Shown here: piece after piece, positions 34,044-42,833 of the stretch
Layout: the number at the start of each line of letters is the position of its first letter
Position numbering within the stretch: position 1 is the first letter of the stretch
DNA from: UBA1783 sp964449115
Lineage (GTDB): Bacteria; Bacillota_I; Bacilli_A; Erysipelotrichales; Erysipelotrichaceae
DNA length: 60,261 nucleotides
Reading direction: 5' to 3'
NCBI GenBank assembly: GCA_964449115.1
Contig: CAYUXW010000010.1
Coordinates: 1 to 60,261 of the forward strand
Translations under genes and position numbers: made by a program
Notes under the pieces: generated by a model
Databases searched by the model: none
Told to the model about the DNA's origin: nothing
The model's input: only the letters and a program-made list of their open reading frames with translations

Positions 34044-35786
34044 ATGATTAATATTAAAGAAAACCCACAATTAAGTGTACTTAACCACTCTTGTGCTCAT
34101 GTGCTGGCACAGGCAGTAAAGAATCTTTATCCTCAGGCAAAATTTTGGGTAGGGCCAGTCATTACCGATGGTTTTTACTATGATATAGACATTGATGGAG
34201 TAACAATCACTGAAGAAGATTTACCTAAAATAGAAAAAGAAATGAAGAAGATTTCTAAAGATGGTAAAAAAATAATCAGAAAAGAGCTGACTAAACAGCA
34301 GGCCTATGAAATGTTTGCGGATGATCCATATAAAATTGATCTGCTTGATCATATGGATGAAAATGAAAATGTTATCAGCTGCTACAGTCAGGGTGATTTT
34401 ATTGATTTATGTCGTGGACCACATGTTGATAATGTTAAAATGGTTAAACATTTTAAACTGTTGAAAACAAGTGGAGCCTATTGGAAGGGCGATGCCAACA
34501 ATAAGATGCTGCAGAGAATCTATGGTATCTGTTTTGAATCTGCTGAAGAACTTGATCATCATTTAGAAATGATTGAAGAAGCTAAAAAAAGAGACCATCG
34601 AAAACTAGGCAGAGAAATGGATTTATTCATGCTTTCTGACTATGGACCAGGATTACCATTCTGGCTGCCAGATGGCTATACTTTAAGAAGGACTCTGGAA
34701 GACTTCTGGTTGGATTTACATAGAAAAAATGGCTATGCTGTTATTGATACTCCAATTATGTTAAATCAACAGCTGTGGCAAACCAGTGGACACTGGGATC
34801 ACTACAAAGATGATATGTTTATTATTGAAGCTGATGAAGATACTTATGCGATAAAACCAATGAACTGCCCTGGTGCTATTCTGGTTTACAATAACACCTT
34901 GCATTCTTATAGAGAATTACCATTAAGATATGCAGAATTGGGTCATGTGCACAGATTTGAAGCTTCAGGTGCCTTGACAGGTTTATTCAGAGTCAGAGGT
35001 TTCACTCAGGATGATGCGCATATCATGTTGATGGAATCACAGATTGAAGAAGAAGTAGCTAAGATTTTGGATATCTATGATCAGATTTATTCTGTGTTTG
35101 GCTTGAATTATGCTATTGAATTGTCTACTAGACCACAGGAAGGCTTTATTGGAGAAATTGAAGTTTGGAACCAGGCTGAAAAAGCTTTAGAAAAAGCTTG
35201 TTTAAAAACTGGAAGACAATTTAAGATCAATCCAGGCGATGGAGCATTTTATGGGCCAAAACTGGACTTTAAATTAACTGATTCACTAGGGCGTATCTGG
35301 CAATGTGGAACTGTACAGTTGGATATGCAGCTGCCTGGCAGATTCAACTGTCAATATGTGGCAGAAGATGGCAGCAAGAAAACTCCAGTAATGATTCATA
35401 GAGCATGTTTTGGCTCTTTGGAAAGATTTATCGGTATTATTTTGGAAAACTATGCTGGTGTCTTCCCACTGTGGCTGGCGCCTAAGCAGTTTACTATAGT
35501 TCCGGTCAATCCACTGGTACATGGAGATTATGCCAATGAGTTAACTGATAAGCTGGTCGCTGAAGGTTTTAGAGCAGTCTGTGATGACAGAAATGAAAAA
35601 CTTGGTTATCGTATTAGAGAAGCTCAAATCAAAAAGAATCCGATTCAGCTGGTAATTGGTGATGCGGAAATGGAAAATAAGACAATTACTATCAGAAGAC
35701 ATGGCAGTAAAGAGTCTCAGACATTAAGTTATGAAGACTTTATAAAAGATATGAAATACGAAATACAGACAAAAGGATTAGAATAG
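34044..35786 (+). CDS. thrS: Threonyl-tRNA synthetase without the N-terminal TGS domain
   Basis: Charges tRNA-Thr. The 580 residues start directly in the editing domain: H15 and H19 of the HxxxH motif and C123/H127 of CRGPH are present, so removal of mischarged serine is expected. The class II catalytic core shows NCPGAILVY, HRFEASGALTGLFRVRGFTQDDAH and FGSLERFIG, then the anticodon-binding domain. The usual enzyme is about 640 residues with a TGS domain of some 60 residues in front. Here the ATG at 34044, with AAAGGAG 9 bases upstream, leaves no room for it; the in-frame extension upstream lies in the T-box terminator. Confidence 0.96.
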   Translation: MINIKENPQLSVLNHSCAHVLAQAVKNLYPQAKFWVGPVITDGFYYDIDIDGVTITEEDLPKIEKEMKKISKDGKKIIRKELTKQQAYEMFADDPYKIDLLDHMDENENVISCYSQGDFIDLCRGPHVDNVKMVKHFKLLKTSGAYWKGDANNKMLQRIYGICFESAEELDHHLEMIEEAKKRDHRKLGREMDLFMLSDYGPGLPFWLPDGYTLRRTLEDFWLDLHRKNGYAVIDTPIMLNQQLWQTSGHWDHYKDDMFIIEADEDTYAIKPMNCPGAILVYNNTLHSYRELPLRYAELGHVHRFEASGALTGLFRVRGFTQDDAHIMLMESQIEEEVAKILDIYDQIYSVFGLNYAIELSTRPQEGFIGEIEVWNQAEKALEKACLKTGRQFKINPGDGAFYGPKLDFKLTDSLGRIWQCGTVQLDMQLPGRFNCQYVAEDGSKKTPVMIHRACFGSLERFIGIILENYAGVFPLWLAPKQFTIVPVNPLVHGDYANELTDKLVAEGFRAVCDDRNEKLGYRIREAQIKKNPIQLVIGDAEMENKTITIRRHGSKESQTLSYEDFIKDMKYEIQTKGLE

Positions 35787-35802
35787 AGGTTAAAAGGTAG
35801 AG

Positions 35803-37170
35803 ATGAAAAATGCATGGAAAAAGTATGAAGATATTCAGGAAATAACGGATTTCGCACAAGGATATAAAAATTATATTTCGACATGTAAAACAGAAAGAGA
35901 ATGTGTAGAAGAAGCAATAAAAATAGCTGAAGCCTATGGCTTTAAAAATATAAAAGATTATATCGATAATAGAATTCAATTGTTGCCTAACGATAAGGTT
36001 TACTATGACAATTATGGAAAATCATTAGCATTATTTATTGTCGGTTCAGAACCGATTGAAAAAGGGATGACAATTTTAGGAGCGCATGTGGATTCTCCAA
36101 GATTGGATATTAAACAGAATCCACTATATGAAGAGCATGAAATAGCCCTTTTGGATACACACTATTATGGTGGAATCAAATCTTATCAGTGGACTACGAT
36201 ACCACTGGCTTTACATGGAGTCGTCTGTAAAAAAGATGGTACTACTGTTAAAATCGTAATCGGTGAAGATGAAAATGATCCTGTAGTAGGTGTTTCAGAT
36301 TTACTGATACATCTGGCAAAAAGACAGATGGAAAAAAATGCTAAAGATGTAATAGAAAAAGAAGATTTGAATATTACAGTTGGCTCAATGCCGTTAAAAG
36401 GAGAAGAAAAAGAAGCTGTTAAAGCTCATATTCTAAAACTGTTAAAAGAAAAATACGGTATTGAAGAAGAAGACTTTTCTTCAGCTGAAATTGAGGCGGT
36501 ACCTGCTGGTAAAGCTAGAGACTATGGACTAGACAGAAGTATGGTTTTTGGTTATGGCCAGGATGATAGAGCATGTGTCTATCCAGCCCTTATGGCTCTA
36601 TTGGAAATGGATAAACCAGCTAAGACCCTTGTTACTTTATTAGTGGATAAAGAAGAAGTGGGGTCAAATGGTGCCACAGGTATGCATTCAAAATTCTTTG
36701 AAAATATTCTGGCAGAGTTAATCTGGTTAAAAGAAGGATTTAATGAAATCAAGTTAAGAAGAGCTTTGAGCAATTCCAAAATGATCAGTGGGGATGTAAG
36801 TGCGGCTTTTGATTCGAACTATCCACAGGTTTTTGAAATCAAAAATACTGCTTTTTTAGGTAGAGGAATTTCTATCAATAAATATACTGGCAGAGGTGGT
36901 AAATCAGGAGCTAATGATGCCAATGCTGAATATTTAGCTGAAATCAGAAGAGTGTTTGATAAATATGATGTGGCTTGGCAAACTTCTGAAATTGGTAAAG
37001 TCGATGAGGGTGGTGGAGGAACAATCTCCTACATCATGGCTAACTACGGCATGCAGATAGTTGATGCCGGTGTACCGGTTCAGAATATGCATGCACCAAT
37101 GGAAGTTTCAAGTAAAGTAGACCTTTATGAAACGAAACAGGCATATGTAGCGTTTTTAAAAGAAATGTAA
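35803..37170 (+). CDS. M18-family aminopeptidase
   Basis: A 455-residue zinc aminopeptidase of the M18 type, the size of the aminopeptidase 1 branch. Metal and catalytic signatures are GAHVDSPRLDIKQNP, VFGYGQDDRACVYPAL, VDKEEVGSNGATGMHS and, near the C-terminus, PVQNMHAPMEVSS. It would trim peptides with acidic or hydrophobic N-termini in the cytoplasm. It lies 16 bases after thrS and may share its T-box-controlled transcript, which would make peptide breakdown respond to threonine shortage. Confidence 0.93.
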   Translation: MKNAWKKYEDIQEITDFAQGYKNYISTCKTERECVEEAIKIAEAYGFKNIKDYIDNRIQLLPNDKVYYDNYGKSLALFIVGSEPIEKGMTILGAHVDSPRLDIKQNPLYEEHEIALLDTHYYGGIKSYQWTTIPLALHGVVCKKDGTTVKIVIGEDENDPVVGVSDLLIHLAKRQMEKNAKDVIEKEDLNITVGSMPLKGEEKEAVKAHILKLLKEKYGIEEEDFSSAEIEAVPAGKARDYGLDRSMVFGYGQDDRACVYPALMALLEMDKPAKTLVTLLVDKEEVGSNGATGMHSKFFENILAELIWLKEGFNEIKLRRALSNSKMISGDVSAAFDSNYPQVFEIKNTAFLGRGISINKYTGRGGKSGANDANAEYLAEIRRVFDKYDVAWQTSEIGKVDEGGGGTISYIMANYGMQIVDAGVPVQNMHAPMEVSSKVDLYETKQAYVAFLKEM

Positions 37171-37173
37171 TTT

Positions 37174-37203
37174 AAAGGGTATGTTAAACATACCTTTTAT
37201 TTT
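37174..37203 (+). terminator. Terminator after the M18 peptidase gene
   Basis: GGTATG/CATACC stem extended by A/T pairs with one bulge, loop TTAAA, then TTTTATTTT. Confidence 0.75.
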
Positions 37204-37211
37204 CCCCTTCA

Positions 37212-37243
37212 GGTTGATATCAACCATTAAAATAAGATAAAAT
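37212..37243 (+). promoter_or_regulatory. Promoter with palindromic operator candidate before the glycohydrolase gene
   Basis: The perfect 14-base palindrome GGTTGATATCAACC (37212-37225) contains the -35 TTGATA (37214-37219). After 18 bases comes TAAAAT (37238-37243). A dimeric repressor bound there would block the -35. No regulator gene is adjacent. Confidence 0.55.
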
Positions 37244-37273
37244 TAGATTAAGATAGGAGGAAATAATATAAAA

Positions 37274-38665
37274 ATGAAAAAAGCATGGGAACTTGCAAGA
37301 GAGATGTTTGTTGATGGTGTACCGGTTTATCAGGCTGATGATAATCAGACAATCTGGGAAGATAATGCCAGTGGACCGGAAAAAGCACAGGACGAATTAA
37401 TAAAAATGTATTGGCATTCACAGGTGCCAGGTTCTAGAGCCCATGAATCGATAACCCTGGCTTCCATTCAGGCGATGGAAAACAGGGGTTATATTGTTGA
37501 TGGTGGTTTAGAAATTTATGAAAAAGGTTTAAAAGCTTTTGCAGAAAACGATATGGTAGAACTTCATAAGTTGACTTTTGATATTTTCAATGCGGTAAAT
37601 AATGCCAGAAAAAATGAAGAAAGTGAATATTGGAAGCAGACTTTCTATGACAGTTTTGAAGATTATGCCAAAGCGGTAACTTTTCCTGAAAAGATTGAGT
37701 TAGCATATGATGAAAAAATGACAGAGAAAAACCATGCTGGCTGGCTGGCACAGATAATTGGTGGAGCATATGGGACCTGTATTGAAGGATATACTGGTGA
37801 AAACATCGCTAAAAGATATGGTTTTGTAGATAGATATATCCGTAAACCAAATACGTACAATGACGATATCACCTATGAGTTGGCACTGCTTTTGGCCTAC
37901 AGGGAATTTGGTAAAGAAACAACAGCTTTAGATATTGCCAGAGAATGGGTTGCCAGAGTGCCAATGGGCTGGTCAGCGGAAGATTTTGCCTTGAGAAATT
38001 TAAAGGCTGGTATTTTACCACCAGAAAGTGGACTTTTCCATAATGCCTTCAATGAATGGATTGGAGCTCAGATGAGAGGCGCAATCTGTGGACAGTTATA
38101 TCCAGGAAATCCGTATAAGGCAGCAGAATGTGCCTGGATGGATGCCAGTATCTCACATGCCAGAAATGGTATCTTAGGGGAAGTATTCAATGCGATTATG
38201 ACTTCGCTGGCTTATGTGGAAACGGATATCAGAAAGATTGTAACCACAGCTATTGATCTGATGCCAGAGGATTCAGAATATGGACAGGTTGTCAGATTTG
38301 CTTTAGAGCAGTGTAAAACTCATGATGATTATTATGCTGCCTGGATGAAATGTGAAGAAAAGTTTATCAAGTACAACTGGATTCATGCCTATCCAAATGC
38401 GGCAGCAGAAGTTGTAGCCTTGTGGTTTGGAGAAGGGGATTTTACAAAAACACTGGCCATGTGTGGAGGCTGTGGACAGGATGTTGACTGCAATGCAGCT
38501 CAGATTTTAACCATCATTGGAATTATTGTCGGTTTAGATAAGATTCCAAATTATTGGAAAGACCCTATTGGAGATGAGTTGGACACCTATGTCAGAGGAC
38601 TTAAGAAAATGTCAATTAAAAAGTTGGCAGAGATGACAACAGAAGTAGCAAAAACGCTAGTCTAG
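37274..38665 (+). CDS. ADP-ribosylglycohydrolase family protein
   Basis: A 463-residue enzyme of the DraG/ADP-ribosylglycohydrolase fold, which cleaves N- or O-ribosyl bonds using two magnesium ions. The core starts around residue 150 with GWLAQIIGGAYGTCIEGYTG. Metal-site residues are NDDIT (196-200) and D403/D405 in GQDVDCNAAQ. About 145 helical residues precede the core and are not part of minimal family members. Next to a nucleoside-type ABC importer, a role in cleaving an imported ribosyl compound is plausible but unproven. The ATG at 37274 is 13 bases from GGAGG, a long spacing that may lower translation. Confidence 0.85.
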   Translation: MKKAWELAREMFVDGVPVYQADDNQTIWEDNASGPEKAQDELIKMYWHSQVPGSRAHESITLASIQAMENRGYIVDGGLEIYEKGLKAFAENDMVELHKLTFDIFNAVNNARKNEESEYWKQTFYDSFEDYAKAVTFPEKIELAYDEKMTEKNHAGWLAQIIGGAYGTCIEGYTGENIAKRYGFVDRYIRKPNTYNDDITYELALLLAYREFGKETTALDIAREWVARVPMGWSAEDFALRNLKAGILPPESGLFHNAFNEWIGAQMRGAICGQLYPGNPYKAAECAWMDASISHARNGILGEVFNAIMTSLAYVETDIRKIVTTAIDLMPEDSEYGQVVRFALEQCKTHDDYYAAWMKCEEKFIKYNWIHAYPNAAAEVVALWFGEGDFTKTLAMCGGCGQDVDCNAAQILTIIGIIVGLDKIPNYWKDPIGDELDTYVRGLKKMSIKKLAEMTTEVAKTLV

Positions 38666-38675
38666 TTACGATTTT

Positions 38676-38711
38676 AACCAGTTTGATATGATAATCAGAC
38701 TGGTTTTTTAT
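38676..38711 (+). terminator. Rho-independent terminator after the glycohydrolase gene
   Basis: AACCAGTTTGAT pairs with ATCAGACTGGTT (one wobble) across a 6-base loop, followed by TTTTTT. Confidence 0.85.
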
Positions 38712-38835
38712 AATTATTCTTTTATGAGTAGAAAAAAATAAAATAAAAAAATGTTCTTGTTGGGTTAATATTCTAATATTCTTACATTTTTCTTAAAATA
38801 TTTGCATTTAACTTAATGTGATTATTGTAAATAAC

Positions 38836-38865
38836 TTGAAAAGGGCAAGTAAAATGCCTTATAAT
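38836..38865 (+). promoter_or_regulatory. Promoter of the nucleoside ABC importer
   Basis: TTGAAA (38836-38841), 18 bases, perfect TATAAT (38860-38865), 35 bases before the ATG. The AT-rich 120 bases upstream show no operator that I can name. Confidence 0.7.
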
Positions 38866-38900
38866 ATTTACGAAGTTAATTTTCAAGATGGAGGAAAAAA

Positions 38901-40052
38901 ATGAAAAAAATTTTAACTATTTTGTTAGTTGCTTTAATGACAATTACAATGTTTGGTTGTGGTCCTGAAGAAGAACCAGAAAAAAGTAAAAAACAATTAG
39001 CTGAAGAAGCTGGAAAAATTACTATCGCTAACGTTGTAAACGGTACATTAGGTGACAAGTCTTTCTTTGACTCTGGAGAAGAAGGTGTTGTAAGAATCAA
39101 TGCTGACTTTGGTGACAAAGTATATGCTGAAACTATTGAATTGGGATATGATACTTCTACATGGCAGGCAAGTTTGGATGATATCTTCAAAGCTGGCTGG
39201 ACTATTGTTATTGCTGGTACATATGACATGAAAGACTATGTAAAAGCATTATTGGTAGATTACCCAGATCAATTGATTTGGTTCTATGATGAAGAGTGGA
39301 ACTTTGACAATCCAGATGGCTGGCAATATGCTCCAACTGAAAACTTATATGCGATGATGTTTGCTCAAAACGAAGGCTCATTTGTTGTTGGTGCAATGGC
39401 AGCTATGGTAAGTGAATCTAAGAAGGTAGCATTCATGGGTGGTATGGACAATACTGTTCTTGATGACTTCTATGTAGGTTATGCAGCTGGTGCTAAATAT
39501 GTTGACCCAAGTGTTGACATCAACCTTTCTTGGATGAACTCATTCTCAGATGTTGCTGCTGGTAAAGACACTGCTGCTGGTTTATATGCTGCTGGTTATG
39601 ATGTTGTCTTTGCTTGTGGTGGACAAGCTGGTTTAGGTGGATTTGACCAGGTTATCACTGAAGCTGAAGGCAAATGGATTATCGGTGTTGATGGTGACCA
39701 GGGCGCTTACTTTGCTTCATTAGGAACTGATGAAGGTGACAAGAAAGTAGCTAGAACTATCACTTCTATGCAGAAAAACGTTAATAACGGTTTCTATGAT
39801 GCTGTTCAAAAACATTTAGCTGGCACATTAGAATATGGTAAAAACGTTAAGTTAGGATTAGATGGTGGTTATGTTTCTTATTCAATCACTGATACAACCA
39901 ATGCACTTTTCACTGCTGATCAATTAGCAGAAATTGAAGCTATTGTTGCTGGAATTATTGATGGAACAATCGAAGTACCTACAGCATTCGGTCAAGCTGA
40001 AGGCTGGTTCTATGGTGAATTCGTTCCTGCACACGACAGCACCAAAAAATAA
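38901..40052 (+). CDS. BMP-family (nucleoside-type) substrate-binding lipoprotein
   Basis: A 383-residue lipoprotein of the BMP/Med family, which captures nucleosides or related purines for an ABC importer. The signal peptide ends in FGC (C20; the residues before it are a slightly unusual lipobox). Conserved parts include NGTLGDKSFFDSG, MMFAQNEGSFVVGAMAAMVS, KKVAFMGGMD and the hinge region WIIGVDGDQGAYF. Strong GGAGG ribosome binding site. It is separated from the ATPase gene by a terminator-like hairpin, so the binding protein can be made in excess. Confidence 0.92.
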   Translation: MKKILTILLVALMTITMFGCGPEEEPEKSKKQLAEEAGKITIANVVNGTLGDKSFFDSGEEGVVRINADFGDKVYAETIELGYDTSTWQASLDDIFKAGWTIVIAGTYDMKDYVKALLVDYPDQLIWFYDEEWNFDNPDGWQYAPTENLYAMMFAQNEGSFVVGAMAAMVSESKKVAFMGGMDNTVLDDFYVGYAAGAKYVDPSVDINLSWMNSFSDVAAGKDTAAGLYAAGYDVVFACGGQAGLGGFDQVITEAEGKWIIGVDGDQGAYFASLGTDEGDKKVARTITSMQKNVNNGFYDAVQKHLAGTLEYGKNVKLGLDGGYVSYSITDTTNALFTADQLAEIEAIVAGIIDGTIEVPTAFGQAEGWFYGEFVPAHDSTKK

Positions 40053-40088
40053 ATAATATAAATTAGCATTTTATTATTTAACATTATG

Positions 40089-40128
40089 CAAACCTCTGGC
40101 CCATAGGGGTCAGGGGTTTGTCTTTTAT
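40089..40128 (+). terminator. Intra-operon attenuator between binding protein and ATPase genes
   Basis: A 14-bp GC-containing stem (40089-40102 with 40107-40120, two wobbles) with a short loop, then TCTTTTATT. Partial read-through would give more binding protein than transporter. Confidence 0.8.
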
Positions 40129-40151
40129 TAGATTTGTAAAGGGGATTTGAT

Positions 40152-41702
40152 ATGGAAAATTTTCTCGTAATGAAAGACATCACCAAGGTTTATGATAACG
40201 GGGTCATTGCCAACGATAAGGTAAATTTCTCAGCTAGAAAAGGAGAAATTCATGCTATCTGTGGAGAAAATGGCGCTGGCAAGACTACTCTGATGAAAAT
40301 GTTATTTGGCATTGAGAAACCTGATGAGGGTCAGATTATCATAAAGGGTAATGAAGTCAGCCTGACTTCTCCTACTAAGGCGATTGAAGCTGGTATTGGG
40401 ATGGTTCATCAGCACTTTATGCTTGTTCCCTCTTTAACAGTCGCAGAAAACGTCATATTAGGCATTGAGCCAACTAAAGGTTTGAGATTTGATATGGACA
40501 AAGCAATTGAAATGACTTTGGATTGCTGTAAAAAATATGGATTTGAGATTAATCCAAGAGCAAGAGTCCAGGATTTGACCGTTGGTGTCAAACAAAAGGT
40601 TGAAATTGTCAAAGCTTTAGTTAAGGGTTGTGAAATCTTGATTTTAGATGAACCTACCGCTGTACTGACACCTCAGGAAACAACAGAGTTATTTGCTCAG
40701 TTGAAACAATTAAAAGAAACTGGCTGTACAATTATTTTTATTTCCCACAAGTTAAACGAAGTAAAAGAATTGTGTGACCGTGTAACGGTAATCAGAAGAG
40801 GTCGTACAATAGGTTTATTCAATATTGAGGAAGTAACAGAAGCTGATATTTCAAAAGCTATGGTAGGCATAGATGTTGACTTGGTTATTGAAAAAGAAAA
40901 AGCTCAGCCTAAGGAAAATGTTTTAGTAGTTAAAGATTTAGGCATCTATAATGCTATAGGTAAAAAGGTAGTCAAAAACATTTCGTTTTCAGTTAGAGAA
41001 GGCGAAATTGTTGGTATTGCTGGGGTTGAAGGAAATGGACAAAGGGAATTGATTGATGCTATTACCGGCTTACATATCTATACTGAAGGTTCTATTGAGC
41101 TTTTAGGTGAAGAAGTAGGAAAGAAAAACATCAAGGGTTTGAGAGAGCGAGGATTGGTCCATGTCCCAGAAGATAGAATGACTCTTGGTGTAGCAGGTGC
41201 TTCAAGTATTAAAGAAAATATGGTTGCTGACAAAATTGATAAGAGTCAATTTGGCAATAAGCTGTTGACTAATCAGGAAGCAATCAAACTGCAAACCGAT
41301 AAATGGATTGATGAATATACTGTTTTGTGTAAAAGCGGTGAACAGTCGGTAAGTGCTTTATCTGGTGGTAATATTCAAAAAGTTGTAGTAGCTAGAGAAT
41401 TTACCAGTTATAACAAATTAATTGTCTGTGACCAGCCAACTCGTGGTATTGATGTCGGTGCTTCTGAATTTATCAGAAGAAGAATGATTGAAATGAGAGA
41501 TGAGGGTAAGGCCTTATTGTTAGTTAGCGCTGACTTGGGTGAACTTATGAATCTTTCTGATTCACTGATGGTTATGTATGGTGGAGAAATAGTAGCTTAT
41601 TTTTCGGATATCACTGACTTGTCGGAAGAAGAGTTGGGTTATTATATGTTAGGTGTTAAAAAGATGACTCCTGAACAGATAGGAGGTGCTTTACATGAAT
41701 AA
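40152..41702 (+). CDS. Nucleoside-type ABC importer ATPase (two ATPase domains)
   Basis: A 516-residue protein with two ABC domains in one chain, the arrangement of RbsA/MglA- and BMP-type systems. Domain 1 has a full Walker A (GENGAGKTTLM), signature LTVGVKQKVE and Walker B LILDEPTAVLT. Domain 2 has a degenerate Walker A (GVEGNGQRELI), signature LSGGNIQKVVVARE and Walker B CDQPTRGIDVG. The imperfect second P-loop is normal in this family. It overlaps the first permease by 8 bases. Confidence 0.95.
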   Translation: MENFLVMKDITKVYDNGVIANDKVNFSARKGEIHAICGENGAGKTTLMKMLFGIEKPDEGQIIIKGNEVSLTSPTKAIEAGIGMVHQHFMLVPSLTVAENVILGIEPTKGLRFDMDKAIEMTLDCCKKYGFEINPRARVQDLTVGVKQKVEIVKALVKGCEILILDEPTAVLTPQETTELFAQLKQLKETGCTIIFISHKLNEVKELCDRVTVIRRGRTIGLFNIEEVTEADISKAMVGIDVDLVIEKEKAQPKENVLVVKDLGIYNAIGKKVVKNISFSVREGEIVGIAGVEGNGQRELIDAITGLHIYTEGSIELLGEEVGKKNIKGLRERGLVHVPEDRMTLGVAGASSIKENMVADKIDKSQFGNKLLTNQEAIKLQTDKWIDEYTVLCKSGEQSVSALSGGNIQKVVVAREFTSYNKLIVCDQPTRGIDVGASEFIRRRMIEMRDEGKALLLVSADLGELMNLSDSLMVMYGGEIVAYFSDITDLSEEELGYYMLGVKKMTPEQIGGALHE

Positions 41703-42831
41703 GAAAAAAGAAAAGAAAAGTTTTTTAAGTAATATGACTGTTCAAAACAAACATCAGATATTACGTATGGCTGTATCTATTCTAATTGGTTTACTGTTAG
41801 CGACAGGATTGATTGTATTTACTTCTGATCTGCCAGTGACTTCATTAAAATTATTTTTCACAGCACCGCTGATGAATGTCAGTTATTTTACCTTCTGGAT
41901 TCAAAAAGCAATCCCATTAATGTTTACAGGGACTGCAGTATCAATAATGTTCAGTGCCAACCAGTTTAATCTGGGCATGGAAGGTGCCTTCCTGTTTGGA
42001 GGTATGATTGGTGGTGCCTTGACAAATATTTACCTGTTTCCTGGACAGAGAGTTTTAGGAAGTATTATGGGTTGTTTAATTGGTGGCCTGGTAGGAGCAA
42101 TCATTACTTTGATTCCTGCTTTGCTGGAAAGAATATTTAATGCTTCAGTAATGGTCACTTCATTAATGATGAACTATATCTGTTTATGGTTTTCAACTTA
42201 CCTGTTATTCTCTAAGTTCAAAGATCCAAGAACAAGTAAATCAACCTATTCTTGGACTCAAACCAATGAAGAATATATGACATTTAAAATAAAGATTGGC
42301 CAAGATAGGCTGACGATATTCTATGCTTTCTTTATTGCCTTGATTGTGGCGTTTTTAGCATGGTTATTTTTGTATCGTTCAAAGATGGGATTTAAATTAC
42401 GCCAGGTTGGTCAAAATAGAAATTTCGCTAAATATGTAGGTATTTCAGTTGGAACAGTTGCTGTTTTGTCTCAGGCATTAGGTGGATTTATCGGTGGATT
42501 AGGTGGAGCGTGTGAGATTATGTCACTATATACCAACTATCGTTGGGTAGAGTTGACTGGTCTTGGCTGGGATGGTGTAACCATGGCGGTATTTGCGAAG
42601 AATAATCCAAAATATGTTCCGCTGGCGGCATTGTTTATTTCCTATTTAAGAGCTGGTGCTTATGTTATGTCAGTTAGAACGGGAATTCAAAATGACATGA
42701 CAAAAATAGTTGAAGCAACAATTATTCTATTCTTATTGGCTGAGAAATTCTTATCTAGAACCTACAGAAAGATGATTATTGCTGAAGCGGAAAAAGAAAG
42801 ACAATCAAAAACTGAATTGGAGGTTAATTAA
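41695..42831 (+). CDS. Nucleoside-type ABC importer permease 1
   Basis: A 378-residue membrane protein of the branched-chain/ribose/BMP permease fold (BPD_transp_2), with a short basic cytoplasmic N-terminus (NKKKEKK) and about eight to ten helices. NQFNLGMEGAFLFGGMIGG and the GFKLRQVGQNRNFAKYVGI coupling segment are typical. I choose the ATG at 41695, 8 bases after AGGAGG; a GTG at 41686 overlaps that site. It pairs with the next permease to form the channel. Confidence 0.93.
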   Translation: MNKKKEKKSFLSNMTVQNKHQILRMAVSILIGLLLATGLIVFTSDLPVTSLKLFFTAPLMNVSYFTFWIQKAIPLMFTGTAVSIMFSANQFNLGMEGAFLFGGMIGGALTNIYLFPGQRVLGSIMGCLIGGLVGAIITLIPALLERIFNASVMVTSLMMNYICLWFSTYLLFSKFKDPRTSKSTYSWTQTNEEYMTFKIKIGQDRLTIFYAFFIALIVAFLAWLFLYRSKMGFKLRQVGQNRNFAKYVGISVGTVAVLSQALGGFIGGLGGACEIMSLYTNYRWVELTGLGWDGVTMAVFAKNNPKYVPLAALFISYLRAGAYVMSVRTGIQNDMTKIVEATIILFLLAEKFLSRTYRKMIIAEAEKERQSKTELEVN

Positions 42832-42833
42832 TT

